A stretch of 64,000 nucleotides of DNA from contig NZ_CP061318.1 in assembly GCF_018688375.1 (NCBI RefSeq), positions 1,674,001-1,738,000 of the forward strand. The letters are read 5' to 3'. This DNA comes from Polynucleobacter sp. AP-Ainpum-60-G11. Lineage in GTDB: Bacteria; Pseudomonadota; Gammaproteobacteria; Burkholderiales; Burkholderiaceae. The position numbers were made by a program, and so were the translations under genes. The notes below the pieces were generated by a model. The model worked only from the letters and a program-made list of their open reading frames with translations, ran no database searches and was not told where the DNA came from. Positions 8,253-17,483 of this stretch are shown in pieces. Every line of letters starts with the position of its first letter. Positions within the stretch are counted from its first letter, which is position 1.

Positions 8253-8555
8253 CAGTAGCTCCTAACTATTTTTATTGAAATAAAAAACAACGGGTCGATT
8301 ATGCTTTGAAAAAATTCAAAGAAATCCACTAGTTAGGGTAATTCCCCATCAAATCGAATCGGGGTTTTCCCGATAAATGTGGATTTGTTGCAACGCATTC
8401 GTTGCATTCTCATGAAACGCACTTGCACCAAGATATTGCAAGCAGCCCAATTCAGGTGCAACTGAAATAAAACACCTCCTTGTATCCCGATTTAATAGCG
8501 TTTGCAGTCCGTACCCGGTAGTGCACTAAAAATAATTAATTAAGGAGCAATACAA
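8253..8555. other. Divergent regulatory region between MHS and TRAP genes
   Basis: 303 bases without a gene. Seen: a palindrome CTTTGAA-AAAA-TTCAAAG (8304-8321) nearer the MHS gene; clustered TTGCA/TGCAA words at 8388-8440; an inverted repeat TTGCACC (8423-8429) / GGTGCAA (8455-8461); and an AAGGAG ribosome site before the TRAP receptor. The repeats look like operators for one or both divergent transcripts. No promoter hexamers could be assigned with confidence. Confidence 0.5.
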
Positions 8556-9641
8556 ATGAAAAGACGTGACTTTTTAAGTAAAACCGCATTAGGCGCAGCT
8601 GCTGGCGTACTAGCAGCTCCGGCCATCGCTCAATCCATGCCTGAAGTGAAGTGGCGCTGCGCTTCTAGCTTCCCAAAAAGCCTAGACACAATTTATGGTG
8701 GTGGCGAATATATTTCTAAGCGCGTCGCAGCGCTGACCGATGGCAAGTTTCAAATTCGTATTTTTGGGGCAGGTGAGATTGTTCCAGCATTTGGTACTGT
8801 TGATGCCGTTCAACAAGGCACTGTAGAGTGCACTCACACTGCCGGCTATTACTTCGTTGGTAAAAATAAAACGTTTGCGTTTGACACTACCGTTCCCTTC
8901 GGAATGAACCAACGCCAGCAAAATGCTTGGATGTACTGGGGTGGTGGCTTGAAGCTACAACGTGAGTTCTTACGCGACTACAACATTGTCTCCTTCCCAG
9001 CAGGTAATACTGGTACACAAATGGGCGGCTGGTTTAAAAAACCTGTCAAAACAGTAGCTGACCTCAAAGGTCTGAAAATGCGTATTGCGGGCTTAGGCGG
9101 CGAGGTGATGTCACGTCTAGGCGCCATCCCTCAGCAAATTGCTGGTGGTGATATTTATCCCGCACTAGAAAAAGGTGTGATTGATGCCGCCGAGTGGGTT
9201 GGTCCTTATGACGATGAAAAACTAGGCTTTTACAAGATCGCGCCTTACTACTACTACCCAGGATGGTGGGAAGCGTGCTCCATGTATTCCATGTACGTCA
9301 ATATTAAGGAATGGGAGAAGTTGCCGAAGCAATATCAAGAGGCTTTCACTTCAGCCTGTGCGGAATGCAATATCGACATGATGGCCGAGTACGACTACAA
9401 GAATCCAATTGCGCTCCAAAGCTTAATCAAGAATGGCGTAAAGCTCCAATCCTATTCAACAGAAATCATGAAAGCAGCCTCCAATGCTGCGTTCGAGATG
9501 TATGAAGAAGAGGCAGCCAAAAACCCATCGTTCAAGAAAATTTATGAGCCATGGAAGAAATTCCGCAACGACCAGATGCTTTGGAACAAGGTTGCAGAAC
9601 AGACTCTGATGAGCTTCATGTTAACTAACCCAGTCAAATAA
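8556..9641 (+). CDS. TRAP transporter periplasmic receptor (DctP/TakP-like)
   Basis: Extracytoplasmic substrate-binding protein of a tripartite ATP-independent periplasmic transporter. The 361 residues begin with a Tat signal (RRDFL at 3-7, cleavage near AIA|Q 25). Landmarks: GAGEIVPAFG, Asn151/Gln155, Arg176 in the family segment GLKMRIAGLGGEVMSRLGA, and Glu213-Trp214. This arrangement resembles the alpha-keto-acid receptors of the TakP type, where the equivalent residues bind carboxylate and sodium; that is family knowledge applied by eye. First gene of the P-Q-M(-GGT) operon. Confidence 0.92.
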   Translation: MKRRDFLSKTALGAAAGVLAAPAIAQSMPEVKWRCASSFPKSLDTIYGGGEYISKRVAALTDGKFQIRIFGAGEIVPAFGTVDAVQQGTVECTHTAGYYFVGKNKTFAFDTTVPFGMNQRQQNAWMYWGGGLKLQREFLRDYNIVSFPAGNTGTQMGGWFKKPVKTVADLKGLKMRIAGLGGEVMSRLGAIPQQIAGGDIYPALEKGVIDAAEWVGPYDDEKLGFYKIAPYYYYPGWWEACSMYSMYVNIKEWEKLPKQYQEAFTSACAECNIDMMAEYDYKNPIALQSLIKNGVKLQSYSTEIMKAASNAAFEMYEEEAAKNPSFKKIYEPWKKFRNDQMLWNKVAEQTLMSFMLTNPVK

Positions 9642-9661
9642 GAAATCACCGATAAGTTGAT

Positions 9662-10204
9662 ATGCCAAAACAATTATTACTTTTCTCAAGTTTCGTTGAT
9701 CGCCTGAATGACCGTTTTGGTGTATTAGCGAGTTGGTTGGTATTGATAGCTGTACTGGTCAGCACTGCAAATGCGCTGATCCGGTACGGCTTCAATATCA
9801 GTTCGAATGGCTGGTTAGAAGCGCAGTGGTATTTATTCGCCGGGATGGTGATGTTTGGTGCCGCCACTACGTTTCGACTAAATGAACATGTTCGGGTAGA
9901 CGTGCTTTATGCACTCTATCCAAACAGGGTTCGTCTGTGGTTAGATTTCTGGGGGGGTATTATTTTCTTCCTGCCGGTGACCATCATCATTGGCTACTAC
10001 TCCTGGGAATTTTTCATCACCTCCATTATTCAAAATGAAACCTCAAGCAATCCTGGCGGCCTCATTCGCTGGCCAGTTAGAGGCGCTATTACTCTAGGCT
10101 TCTTCTTGCTGACCCTTCAGGGTCTCTCTGAAATTATCAAGCGATACGCAGCCATCATCGGCGTAATCAAAATCGATCCTAAGTACGAAAGACCTTTGCA
10201 ATGA
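9662..10204 (+). CDS. TRAP transporter small permease (DctQ)
   Basis: Small membrane subunit of the TRAP carrier, 180 residues with four predicted membrane segments (about 23-43, 55-77, 100-122, 140-160). NGWLEAQWYLFAGMVMFGAA and the preceding NALIRYGFNISSN are typical of the family. It starts 20 bases after the receptor gene and its stop overlaps the start of the large permease as ATGA at 10201-10204, indicating translational coupling. Confidence 0.92.
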   Translation: MPKQLLLFSSFVDRLNDRFGVLASWLVLIAVLVSTANALIRYGFNISSNGWLEAQWYLFAGMVMFGAATTFRLNEHVRVDVLYALYPNRVRLWLDFWGGIIFFLPVTIIIGYYSWEFFITSIIQNETSSNPGGLIRWPVRGAITLGFFLLTLQGLSEIIKRYAAIIGVIKIDPKYERPLQ

Positions 10205-11646
10205 TTAGTCATGATCTGATGGCCCCCATTATGTTTGGGGGTTTAGTTGTATTTTTATTGATTGGATATCCAGCAGCCTTTTCACTTGGCGCAGTTGGCT
10301 TATTCTTTTCTTTCATCGGCATTGAGATGGGCATGTTTCAGCCCACTTTTTTGCAGGCGCTACCGGATAGAGTCTTTGGTATTCTTTCGAATGACCTTTT
10401 ACTATCTATTCCCTTCTTCACCTTCATGGGGGCCATTCTTGAAAAGTGCGGCTTAGCCGAAGACATGCTTGAGGGCTTAGGTCAATTATTTGGTCCTATT
10501 CGAGGTGGACTTGCCTATGCGGTAATTATTGTTGGCGCAATTTTAGGCGCCATTACTGGTACCGTGGCAGCTTCTGTCATTGCCATGGGCTTGATCTCCT
10601 TGCCAGTGATGTTGCGTTACGGATACAACCCACGAGTGGCAACTGGCGTTATTGCAGCTTCTGGCACGATCACTCAGCTGATTCCTCCTTCGCTAGTACT
10701 GATCGTACTTGCTGATCAATTAGGTAAATCTGTTGGCGACATGTATGCCGGTGCTATTGGACCATCCATTATCCAAGTGACACTCTTTTGCTTGTTTATC
10801 TTCTTCTTATCTATCTTTAGACCGCAGGATGTACCGGCTCTACCACCAGAGGCTCGCCCGAAAATTGACTGGAAGTTATTCAAGAAAATTCTGTGGGGAA
10901 TCGTCCCTTCAATTGCACTGATCTTCTTGGTTCTCGGAACAATTCTGATGGGTCTTGCTACACCTACTGAAGGTGGCGCAATGGGCTCAGTTGGCGCTTT
11001 AATTCTGGCGGCAATGAATAAGCGTTTACAAAAGGCATTGGTCTGGGAAGCGATGACTTCTACCATGCGCATTAATGCCATGGTGATCTTCATCCTCATT
11101 GGCTCGACCGTTTTTGGCCTAGCATTTAGAGGTGTAGATGGTGATCTATGGATTGAGAACTTACTGTCCGGCCTCCCAGGCGGTCAAGTTGGCTTCTTAA
11201 TCGCAGTGAATTTGTTTGTATTTTTCCTAGCCTTCTTCTTGGATTATTTTGAGATCGCCTTCATCATTATTCCTTTGCTGGCCCCAGTTGCTGAAAAACT
11301 TGGGATTGATCTCATTTGGTTCGGCGTGTTACTCGGCGCAAATATGCAAACTTCGTTCATGCATCCACCATTCGGATTTGCATTGTTCTACTTGCGTGGT
11401 GTGGCACCAAAATCTCTCAAGAGTTCTGACATTTACTATGGGGCACTACCTTGGGTTGGTTTACAACTCATCCTGGTTGCCATCATTATCTTTATCCCAG
11501 AAACTGTGACTTATTTTGTCGATAAGCCTGCAGCTGTCTTTGATGCTAATGGCCCATCTGTTGATCCATTAGCTGGTGTAGAGCAAAATGAGATCACAAT
11601 GGACTCAAGCGCAGATATTGAACGTCAGCTTAGAGAAAATAAATAA
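10201..11646 (+). CDS. TRAP transporter large permease (DctM)
   Basis: Catalytic membrane subunit of the TRAP symporter; it carries substrate with sodium. The 481 residues contain about 11-12 hydrophobic segments and family motifs SIPFFTFMGAILEKCGLAED, GTVAASVIAMGLISLPVM and ATPTEGGAMG. The C-terminal ~45 residues after the last membrane helix (FVDKPAAVFDANGP onward) are hydrophilic and acidic, longer than in many DctM proteins; role unknown. Coupled to DctQ by an ATGA overlap. Confidence 0.93.
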   Translation: MISHDLMAPIMFGGLVVFLLIGYPAAFSLGAVGLFFSFIGIEMGMFQPTFLQALPDRVFGILSNDLLLSIPFFTFMGAILEKCGLAEDMLEGLGQLFGPIRGGLAYAVIIVGAILGAITGTVAASVIAMGLISLPVMLRYGYNPRVATGVIAASGTITQLIPPSLVLIVLADQLGKSVGDMYAGAIGPSIIQVTLFCLFIFFLSIFRPQDVPALPPEARPKIDWKLFKKILWGIVPSIALIFLVLGTILMGLATPTEGGAMGSVGALILAAMNKRLQKALVWEAMTSTMRINAMVIFILIGSTVFGLAFRGVDGDLWIENLLSGLPGGQVGFLIAVNLFVFFLAFFLDYFEIAFIIIPLLAPVAEKLGIDLIWFGVLLGANMQTSFMHPPFGFALFYLRGVAPKSLKSSDIYYGALPWVGLQLILVAIIIFIPETVTYFVDKPAAVFDANGPSVDPLAGVEQNEITMDSSADIERQLRENK

Positions 11647-11683
11647 GATTCATATTGAGACAGTAGTCAAAGGGGTTTGAGTA

Positions 11684-13282
11684 ATGCAACAAAAATGGGG
11701 AATTCGAGGGATGGCGGTAGCGCCACACTCACTAGCATCTGAGTCAGCGCTTGCGGTACTGCATGAAGGTGGGAATGCACTAGAAGCAATGGTTGCTGCA
11801 GCTGCAACTATTGCCGTTGTTTACCCTCACATGAACTCGATTGGCGGCGACTCTTTTTGGGTGGTTCATTCCCCGGGCAAAACCATGGGCGGAATTGATG
11901 CCTGTGGCGCAGCGGCTGGCTTAGCAACTAAACAGTGGTATGCCGAGCGCGGAATCACTAAGACTATTCCATTTCGAGGTGCCATTGCCGCTAATACGGT
12001 TGCAGGCACCATTTCCGGCTGGGGCGCCGCGCAAAAGCTTTCAAAACAAGGTTTAGGTGGAAAGCTCCCGCTCTCTCGCTTGCTGGCAGATGCCATTCAC
12101 TACGCAGAAGCTGGTGTTCCGGTCACTTTTAGCCAATCAAGCTTGACTGAAAAAAAGAGGCCTGAATTAAGCTCCATCCCTGGATTTGCTGAAACATTTT
12201 TAGTGAATGGCAAAGCGCCCGAAGTAGGCAGCATCTTCAAACAAGAACGTCTTGCTAAAACCTTGCGTCAAATTTCTCGCAAAGGAACCGAAGATTACTA
12301 CCGTGGTGATTTAGCTGAATTACTTGCCAAGGAGCTTACCGATATTGGTAGCCCTCTCAGGTTGTCGGATTTGCATCGCCATCAAGCCAAACTCATTGAC
12401 CCGCTTGAACTCAAACACAGCATGGGGAATGTCTACAATATGACGCCGCCAACCCAAGGCGTTGTGTCTTTGATGATCATCGGCATATTAGATCAACTTA
12501 ATCTCAAGCGCTTTAAGGTTGATAGTTCTGAGTATGTTCATCACTGTGTTGAAGCTACCAAACAAGCTTTCAAGGTACGAGATCAATTTGTTACTGATCC
12601 AGCGTACATGACAAAAAATGCACAGTCTTTCTTATCGCCCACCTTCCTAAAGAAGCTGGCAAAAAATATTGATCCTGAAAAAGCTTTACCTTGGGGTCAA
12701 GGTAAAGGACCTGCAGATACGATTTGGATGGGTGTGGTTGATGGCAATGGCAATTGCGTCTCATTCATTCAAAGTATTTATCACGAGTTTGGTGCCGGCA
12801 TCGTGCTACCCAAGTCTGGCGTGAACTGGCAGAACCGAGGATGCAGCTTCTCGCTGGACCCCAAAACACTCAATCACCTCGAACCCTATCGCAAACCATT
12901 TCATACATTGAATCCAGCCATGGCTTTATTTAAGGATGGGCGATCAATGGTGTACGGCACCATGGGTGGCGATGGCCAACCCCAAACTCAGTGCGCCGTC
13001 TTTACTCGTACAGCGACATATGGACTTGATCCACAAGATGCGATTAGCCGCCCGCGTTGGTTACTTGGCAGAACCTGGGGGCAAACTAGCGATAGCTTGA
13101 AGTTAGAGTCGCGCTTCAGCCCATGGGTTGCCAAAGAACTGCATGCCCTTGGGCACGAAATTGAAATGCTCGATGCCTTTGATGAAACCGTTGGTCACGC
13201 AGGCTGCATTATTCGGGATCCATCTGGAACCTTACACGGCGGCTGGGATCCCCGCAGTGATGGTGCTGTTAGCGCGTTTTAG
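11684..13282 (+). CDS. Gamma-glutamyltransferase family Ntn-hydrolase, no signal peptide
   Basis: Self-cleaving Ntn-hydrolase that hydrolyses or transfers gamma-glutamyl or related acyl amides. 532 residues. Seen: the N-terminal AVAPHSLASESALAVLHEGGNALEA, GGDSFWVVH, and the presumed processing site Thr346 in GPADTIWMGVVD, followed by FGAGIVLPKSGVNWQNRG. Unlike periplasmic Ggt it has no export signal, so it should be cytoplasmic. It starts 37 bases after DctM, probably in the TRAP operon, suggesting it acts on the imported compound or on glutathione derivatives. Exact substrate unknown; it could be an acylase rather than a true GGT. Confidence 0.85.
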   Translation: MQQKWGIRGMAVAPHSLASESALAVLHEGGNALEAMVAAAATIAVVYPHMNSIGGDSFWVVHSPGKTMGGIDACGAAAGLATKQWYAERGITKTIPFRGAIAANTVAGTISGWGAAQKLSKQGLGGKLPLSRLLADAIHYAEAGVPVTFSQSSLTEKKRPELSSIPGFAETFLVNGKAPEVGSIFKQERLAKTLRQISRKGTEDYYRGDLAELLAKELTDIGSPLRLSDLHRHQAKLIDPLELKHSMGNVYNMTPPTQGVVSLMIIGILDQLNLKRFKVDSSEYVHHCVEATKQAFKVRDQFVTDPAYMTKNAQSFLSPTFLKKLAKNIDPEKALPWGQGKGPADTIWMGVVDGNGNCVSFIQSIYHEFGAGIVLPKSGVNWQNRGCSFSLDPKTLNHLEPYRKPFHTLNPAMALFKDGRSMVYGTMGGDGQPQTQCAVFTRTATYGLDPQDAISRPRWLLGRTWGQTSDSLKLESRFSPWVAKELHALGHEIEMLDAFDETVGHAGCIIRDPSGTLHGGWDPRSDGAVSAF

Positions 13283-13898
13283 TAATAAATAATTTGGGTA
13301 CGCGCAGATCCCAGTAAATGGCAGCTGCGCGTAGTCCAAAAATAGCGAGCATACAAATTACTGATCCCTCGAGCGTGAACTCAGGAAAGAAATTCAGAAT
13401 CAGAATGTACAAGAGGCAACCCAGCGTTACAGGGATTGCATAAAGCTCGTGCGACATGAGTAGTGTTTTTCTGCCAGCCAAGATGTCACGCAAGAGACCG
13501 CCGCCAATAGCAGTCACTACCCCAAGAATCACTGGGGCAACAGGTAAACCAAATCCTAAATTCCAAGCCTTATCTGCACCCTGAATGCCAAACAAGGCTG
13601 CACCAAGTCCATCGATATAAAGCATCCAGCGATAGATCTGAGGTTGCGTAAAAAAAGATTCGGCCACAAAGGTGACAATGCATGCACCCAATGCCACCCA
13701 AATATAAATCTGGGCAATCGACCAGAAAGCGGGCACCTCCAAAATAATGTCCCTCAGCGTTCCACCACCAATAGAGGTGATCACCCCTAAAACCAGAACA
13801 CCAAAAAGATCAACCCCTCGATCGGCGATAGCCAGAACACCTGTCACCGCAAAAGCAATCGTGGCAATAATGCCAATCCAGAAATTAATTTGATCCAT
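13269..13898 (-). CDS. TRIC-type cation channel (UPF0126 family)
   Basis: 209 residues, seven predicted membrane segments in two homologous halves, each with the family signature: GVITSIGGGTLRDI and GVVTAIGGGLLRDI. Prokaryotic TRIC proteins are trimeric potassium/cation channels of the inner membrane. The gene is convergent with the GGT gene and overlaps its 3' end by 14 bases. No neighbour explains a physiological role. Confidence 0.88.
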   Translation of the reverse strand: MDQINFWIGIIATIAFAVTGVLAIADRGVDLFGVLVLGVITSIGGGTLRDIILEVPAFWSIAQIYIWVALGACIVTFVAESFFTQPQIYRWMLYIDGLGAALFGIQGADKAWNLGFGLPVAPVILGVVTAIGGGLLRDILAGRKTLLMSHELYAIPVTLGCLLYILILNFFPEFTLEGSVICMLAIFGLRAAAIYWDLRVPKLFITKTR

Positions 13899-13981
13899 GG
13901 CATCTAGTCTAAATCACCGACACCAGCCAAACAATGAAGTCCTCAATATACTGGGGGTAATGCCATCAAGGAATCTCTTAC

Positions 13982-14662
13982 ATGAAAACTCAGCTTTATA
14001 GCTTTTGGCGTAGCTCAGCAGCTTTTCGGGTGCGCATTGCCCTGAACTTAAAAGGCATGGGGTACGAGGTGATTCCAGTCAATATTGTTAAAAGTGGAGG
14101 CGCTCAAACTGCTGGCGAATATGCCAACAAAAACCCCAATCGCTTAGTACCCCTTTATACCGATGGTAATCATACGATTCATCAATCTCTTGCCATCATT
14201 GAATACCTTGATGAAATTCAAGAAAATCCTCCCCTGCTACCACGGAGTGCAATTGATAGAGCATGGGCGCGTTCATTAGCAATGGATATTGCGATTGATG
14301 TTCACCCACTTGGCAATATCAGGGTATTGCGCTACCTCATGAAAAATTTAGGCGTGAGCGCAGAAGCAAAAGATGCCTGGGGTCAACATTGGATGACCTT
14401 GGGACTAGAGAGTCTAGAAAAGCAATTAAGCTCAGACTCGAGAGTTGGCCGCTTTGCTTACGGCGATCAGCCCAGCTTGATTGATATTTGTTTGGTGCCA
14501 CAAATCTTTAATGCGCTCAGCGCAAAAATGGATATGAAAACCTATCCAACGCTAATGAAGATCTTCAATGAGTGTATGAAGTTACCGGCATTTATTTACG
14601 CCTCTTGGGAAAATCAAATAGATGCCGAGGGATCAAACCCCCTTACTCCACCACAAGAATAA
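13982..14662 (+). CDS. maiA: Maleylacetoacetate isomerase / zeta-class glutathione transferase
   Basis: Uses glutathione to isomerise maleylacetoacetate to fumarylacetoacetate in tyrosine breakdown. The 226 residues carry the zeta-class active-site loop SFWRSSAAFRVRIALNLKG near residue 8-26, the G-site VPLYTDGNHTIHQSLAIIEYLDE, and the C-terminal helical domain. Other pathway genes are not adjacent; the FAH-family gene at 4482 is exported and probably unrelated. The 3' end overlaps the convergent AEC gene by 30 bases; the last residues (GSNPLTPPQE) are in that overlap. Confidence 0.88.
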   Translation: MKTQLYSFWRSSAAFRVRIALNLKGMGYEVIPVNIVKSGGAQTAGEYANKNPNRLVPLYTDGNHTIHQSLAIIEYLDEIQENPPLLPRSAIDRAWARSLAMDIAIDVHPLGNIRVLRYLMKNLGVSAEAKDAWGQHWMTLGLESLEKQLSSDSRVGRFAYGDQPSLIDICLVPQIFNALSAKMDMKTYPTLMKIFNECMKLPAFIYASWENQIDAEGSNPLTPPQE

Positions 14663-15562
14663 AGACAGTGTTAGCAAAGATCCCACTGTCGTTAAGAGCA
14701 CCACTCGAGAAATAATTCTGCCATCTGCGCTGTAATACTGAGCCAACATAAATGGCCCTGTACCAGTAGGAAGAGCGGCCAAAATGACAACAGCATTTAC
14801 CCACAAAGTAGGCAAATCTAAGATTGGGCTAGCGATTAACCAAGCTACTAGAGGCTGAATAATCAGCTTTGCAAAACCAATACCCCAGGCTTGTTGAGGC
14901 GCTGAATTTTCTTTCTGCATCAAAAACAAGCCAATAGAAACTAAGGCGCAAGGCGTTGCAGCTGCAGCTAAGAAAGAGATCACTTGCGCTAATGGGTCAT
15001 ACAAAATCAAGTCAGTAGATGACCATACCAAACCCGCAACTGGCGCAATCAATAATGGATTTGTGCACAGAGACTTCAATACATTCCAGACAATTTCATG
15101 AGATTTTTTGTGGGACTGCACACCGACTTCGATGAGGACAGTTGCTATGGCAAACATCACAAAAACAATAAAGGTCGCAATGATTGCTGGCGCCAAACCA
15201 TCTTGACCAAGCGCTAAAACACAGAGTGGGATGCCCATATATCCCGTATTGGAGTAAGACGCACTCAAACCTGAAAAACTAGCAGCAGCTAAGTCTCGAT
15301 TACGGGTCCAAGTAACTACCAACACCAAAATAAACACTAGTAAGCAACTCAGAAAGAAAGCAGTAATGAAGCCAGGCTGCCAAAGTGTTTGCCAACTACT
15401 ACTGGATGCGAAATTAAATAATTGTGCGGGCAAGGCCAGCCAAACGACAAAGCGATTTAATTCAATGGATGCGCTTTCACCCAACTTACCGGTTCTGCCA
15501 CAAATGTAGCCAATCAGAATCAGCGCAAATACTGGGAAGACAACATTGAAAACGTAGAACAA
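14633..15562 (-). CDS. AEC family transporter (auxin efflux carrier-like)
   Basis: 309 residues with about ten membrane segments. Seen: NVVFPVFALILIGYICGRTG at the start, SYSNTGYMGIPLCVLALG (the first-half break motif) and ALPTGTGPFMLAQYY in the second half. Bacterial AEC proteins move small organic acids or amino acids; the substrate cannot be inferred. It is convergent with maiA, overlapping by 30 bases, and lies 20 bases upstream on the minus strand of nothing else but after the carbonic anhydrase gene. Confidence 0.85.
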   Translation of the reverse strand: MFYVFNVVFPVFALILIGYICGRTGKLGESASIELNRFVVWLALPAQLFNFASSSSWQTLWQPGFITAFFLSCLLVFILVLVVTWTRNRDLAAASFSGLSASYSNTGYMGIPLCVLALGQDGLAPAIIATFIVFVMFAIATVLIEVGVQSHKKSHEIVWNVLKSLCTNPLLIAPVAGLVWSSTDLILYDPLAQVISFLAAAATPCALVSIGLFLMQKENSAPQQAWGIGFAKLIIQPLVAWLIASPILDLPTLWVNAVVILAALPTGTGPFMLAQYYSADGRIISRVVLLTTVGSLLTLSLFLWWSKGV

Positions 15563-15582
15563 TTTAAATGTGCTTTTCTAGA

Positions 15583-16107
15583 TCAAGCAATTTTCTTCAG
15601 GGTCTTCTGGTATCGCTGTGCGTTTTTGACGTAACGCCCTGCAATATCTTCAATACCCGCTATCTGCTCTGGGGTTAGCGTCTTCACTGCCTTGGCCGGA
15701 GAACCTAAAATCATCGAGCCATCAGGAAATTCTTTACCTTCCGTGACTAGTGCGCCAGCGCCCACCAAGCAGTTCTTACCAATTTTGGCGCCATTCAAAA
15801 TCACGGCACCAATACCGATCAAGCTACCATCACCGACATGACAACCATGGAGCATCACTTGATGCCCAACGGTAACTTGCTTGCCAATGATGAGAGGGTA
15901 GCCAGGGTCAGTATGCAAAATCGATGCATCTTGCACATTGCTACCCTCGCCAATTTGAATGAGATCGTTGTCACCACGGATAACCACCTTAGGCCACACG
16001 CTTGTATTGCGATGGAGCTCGACCCTACCGATCACTTCTGCGCTCTCAGCAACCCAAGCTCCCTCATCTAAGCGGGGAGTATTTCCATCTAGTTCAAATA
16101 TAGCCAT
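15583..16107 (-). CDS. Gamma-class carbonic anhydrase-like protein (YrdA family)
   Basis: Left-handed beta-helix protein built of hexapeptide repeats. The 174 residues have the three metal-ligand histidines in the expected places: His65 (SILHTD), His82 and His87 ([17 protein letters not shown]), plus the [17 protein letters not shown] segment. Family members are trimeric, bind zinc or iron and may hydrate CO2, though many show little activity. It ends 20 bases before the AEC gene on the same strand and follows amt by 35 bases, so amt, this gene and the AEC gene may be co-transcribed. Confidence 0.9.
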   Translation of the reverse strand: MAIFELDGNTPRLDEGAWVAESAEVIGRVELHRNTSVWPKVVIRGDNDLIQIGEGSNVQDASILHTDPGYPLIIGKQVTVGHQVMLHGCHVGDGSLIGIGAVILNGAKIGKNCLVGAGALVTEGKEFPDGSMILGSPAKAVKTLTPEQIAGIEDIAGRYVKNAQRYQKTLKKIA

Positions 16108-16142
16108 GACTCATTATAGGTAATGGCTATATTGAAGCGGAT

Positions 16143-17375
16143 CTACCAGTTAGGCTCGCGATCAGGAGTAGAAGAAATCCGGTGAATACTCAAATCAGCA
16201 CCCTCAAACTCTTCCTCTTGTGACATCCGGATGCCTAAAACAGCCTTAAGCAATCCGTAGACCACAAAACCACTAATCAGAGCAATCGCCACCCCTAGGC
16301 CGCTACCAATCAGCTGCCCCAGGAAAGTTACGCCCCCAATACCACCCAGCGCTTTTGCTCCAAAGATGCCCGCAGCTAAACCACCCCATAAACCGCATAG
16401 GCCATGCAGCGGCCAGACACCCAAAACATCATCAATCTTCCAGCGGTTTTGTACTAAGGTAAACATGTAGACAAAAAGAGCGCCCGCAATTAATCCGACC
16501 ACTAAAGCGCCCATGGGATGCATTAAGTCTGAGCCCGCACAAACTGCTACCAAGCCAGCTAAAGGACCGTTGTAGGTAAAGCCCGGATCATTGCGACCAA
16601 TAACCCATGCAGCCAAAGTGCCACCCACCATTGCCATCAAAGAATTCATGGCAACTAAGCCGCTGACCTTATCAATCGTCTGCGCACTCATGACGTTAAA
16701 TCCAAACCAACCTACCGCCAAAATCCAAGCGCCAAGTGCCAAGAACGGAATGCTTGAAGGAGGATGTGCTGCAACGTTGCCATCTTTGGTGTAACGACCG
16801 CGACGCGCACCTAAAAGCATAACTGCCGGCAAAGCAATCCAACCACCGACTGCGTGCACAACGATAGAGCCTGCAAAATCATGAAACTCTTCACCAGTCA
16901 GCGACTTAATCCATGCCTGAATGCCGTAATGCTGATTCCAAGCAATACCTTCAAAGAAGGGATAAATGAAACCCACCAAAACAAAAGTGGCGATGAGCTG
17001 CGGATTAAACTTAGCTCGCTCAGCAATGCCACCTGAAATAATGGCAGGAATAGCAGCAGCAAAAGTAAGCAAGAAAAAGAATTTAACTAATTCATAGCCA
17101 TTCTTTTCAGCCAAGAGTTCTGCGCCTGAGAAAAAGTCCACTCCGTAGGCAATGCTGTAGCCAATAAAGAAATAGGCAATAGTTGAGACAGCAAAGTCGA
17201 CCAAGATTTTTACTAAGGCATTGACTTGGTTCTTTTTACGAACGGTACCCAGCTCGAGAAAAGCAAACCCTGCATGCATGGCCAGAACCATGATGGCGCC
17301 GAGCAAGATAAACAAGACATCACTGCCTGATTTCAAATTTTCCACTGAAATAACCCCCCATGTTTTTTGCATCAT
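16143..17375 (-). CDS. amt: Ammonium transporter Amt
   Basis: Trimeric inner-membrane ammonium channel/transporter. The 410 residues have the family signatures DFAGSIVVHAVGG (first pore histidine) and VWPLHGLCGLWGG (second pore histidine), GGIAERAKF, and WILAVGWFGFNVMSA. No signal peptide precedes the first membrane helix. Unlike the usual pairing, no glnK (PII) gene is adjacent. A NtrC-like palindrome lies 35 bases upstream. The ORF begins with two consecutive ATG; either may be used. Confidence 0.95.
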   Translation of the reverse strand: MMQKTWGVISVENLKSGSDVLFILLGAIMVLAMHAGFAFLELGTVRKKNQVNALVKILVDFAVSTIAYFFIGYSIAYGVDFFSGAELLAEKNGYELVKFFFLLTFAAAIPAIISGGIAERAKFNPQLIATFVLVGFIYPFFEGIAWNQHYGIQAWIKSLTGEEFHDFAGSIVVHAVGGWIALPAVMLLGARRGRYTKDGNVAAHPPSSIPFLALGAWILAVGWFGFNVMSAQTIDKVSGLVAMNSLMAMVGGTLAAWVIGRNDPGFTYNGPLAGLVAVCAGSDLMHPMGALVVGLIAGALFVYMFTLVQNRWKIDDVLGVWPLHGLCGLWGGLAAGIFGAKALGGIGGVTFLGQLIGSGLGVAIALISGFVVYGLLKAVLGIRMSQEEEFEGADLSIHRISSTPDREPNW

Positions 17376-17409
17376 TATGGGGAATATAAAGACCGAATTT
17401 GGGCATCAA

Positions 17410-17426
17410 TGCACTTATTTAGTGCA
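17410..17426. promoter_or_regulatory. NtrC-like palindrome upstream of amt
   Basis: TGCACT-TATTT-AGTGCA is a 6-bp inverted repeat that fits the NtrC site pattern TGCACY-N5-RGTGCA. It lies between the divergent amt (start 35 bases away) and Rap1a-like genes. No sigma-54 -24/-12 element was found beside it, so NtrC control is inference only. Confidence 0.45.
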
Positions 17427-17483
17427 ATTTAAGGTCCTCGAGATGGTTTATCATCAAATTTACATACACCCAAGGGAGAACCC

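Noticed and set aside
17376..17483. Sigma-54 promoter next to the NtrC-like palindrome
   Set aside because: No GG-N10-GC element with the right spacing was found on either strand.
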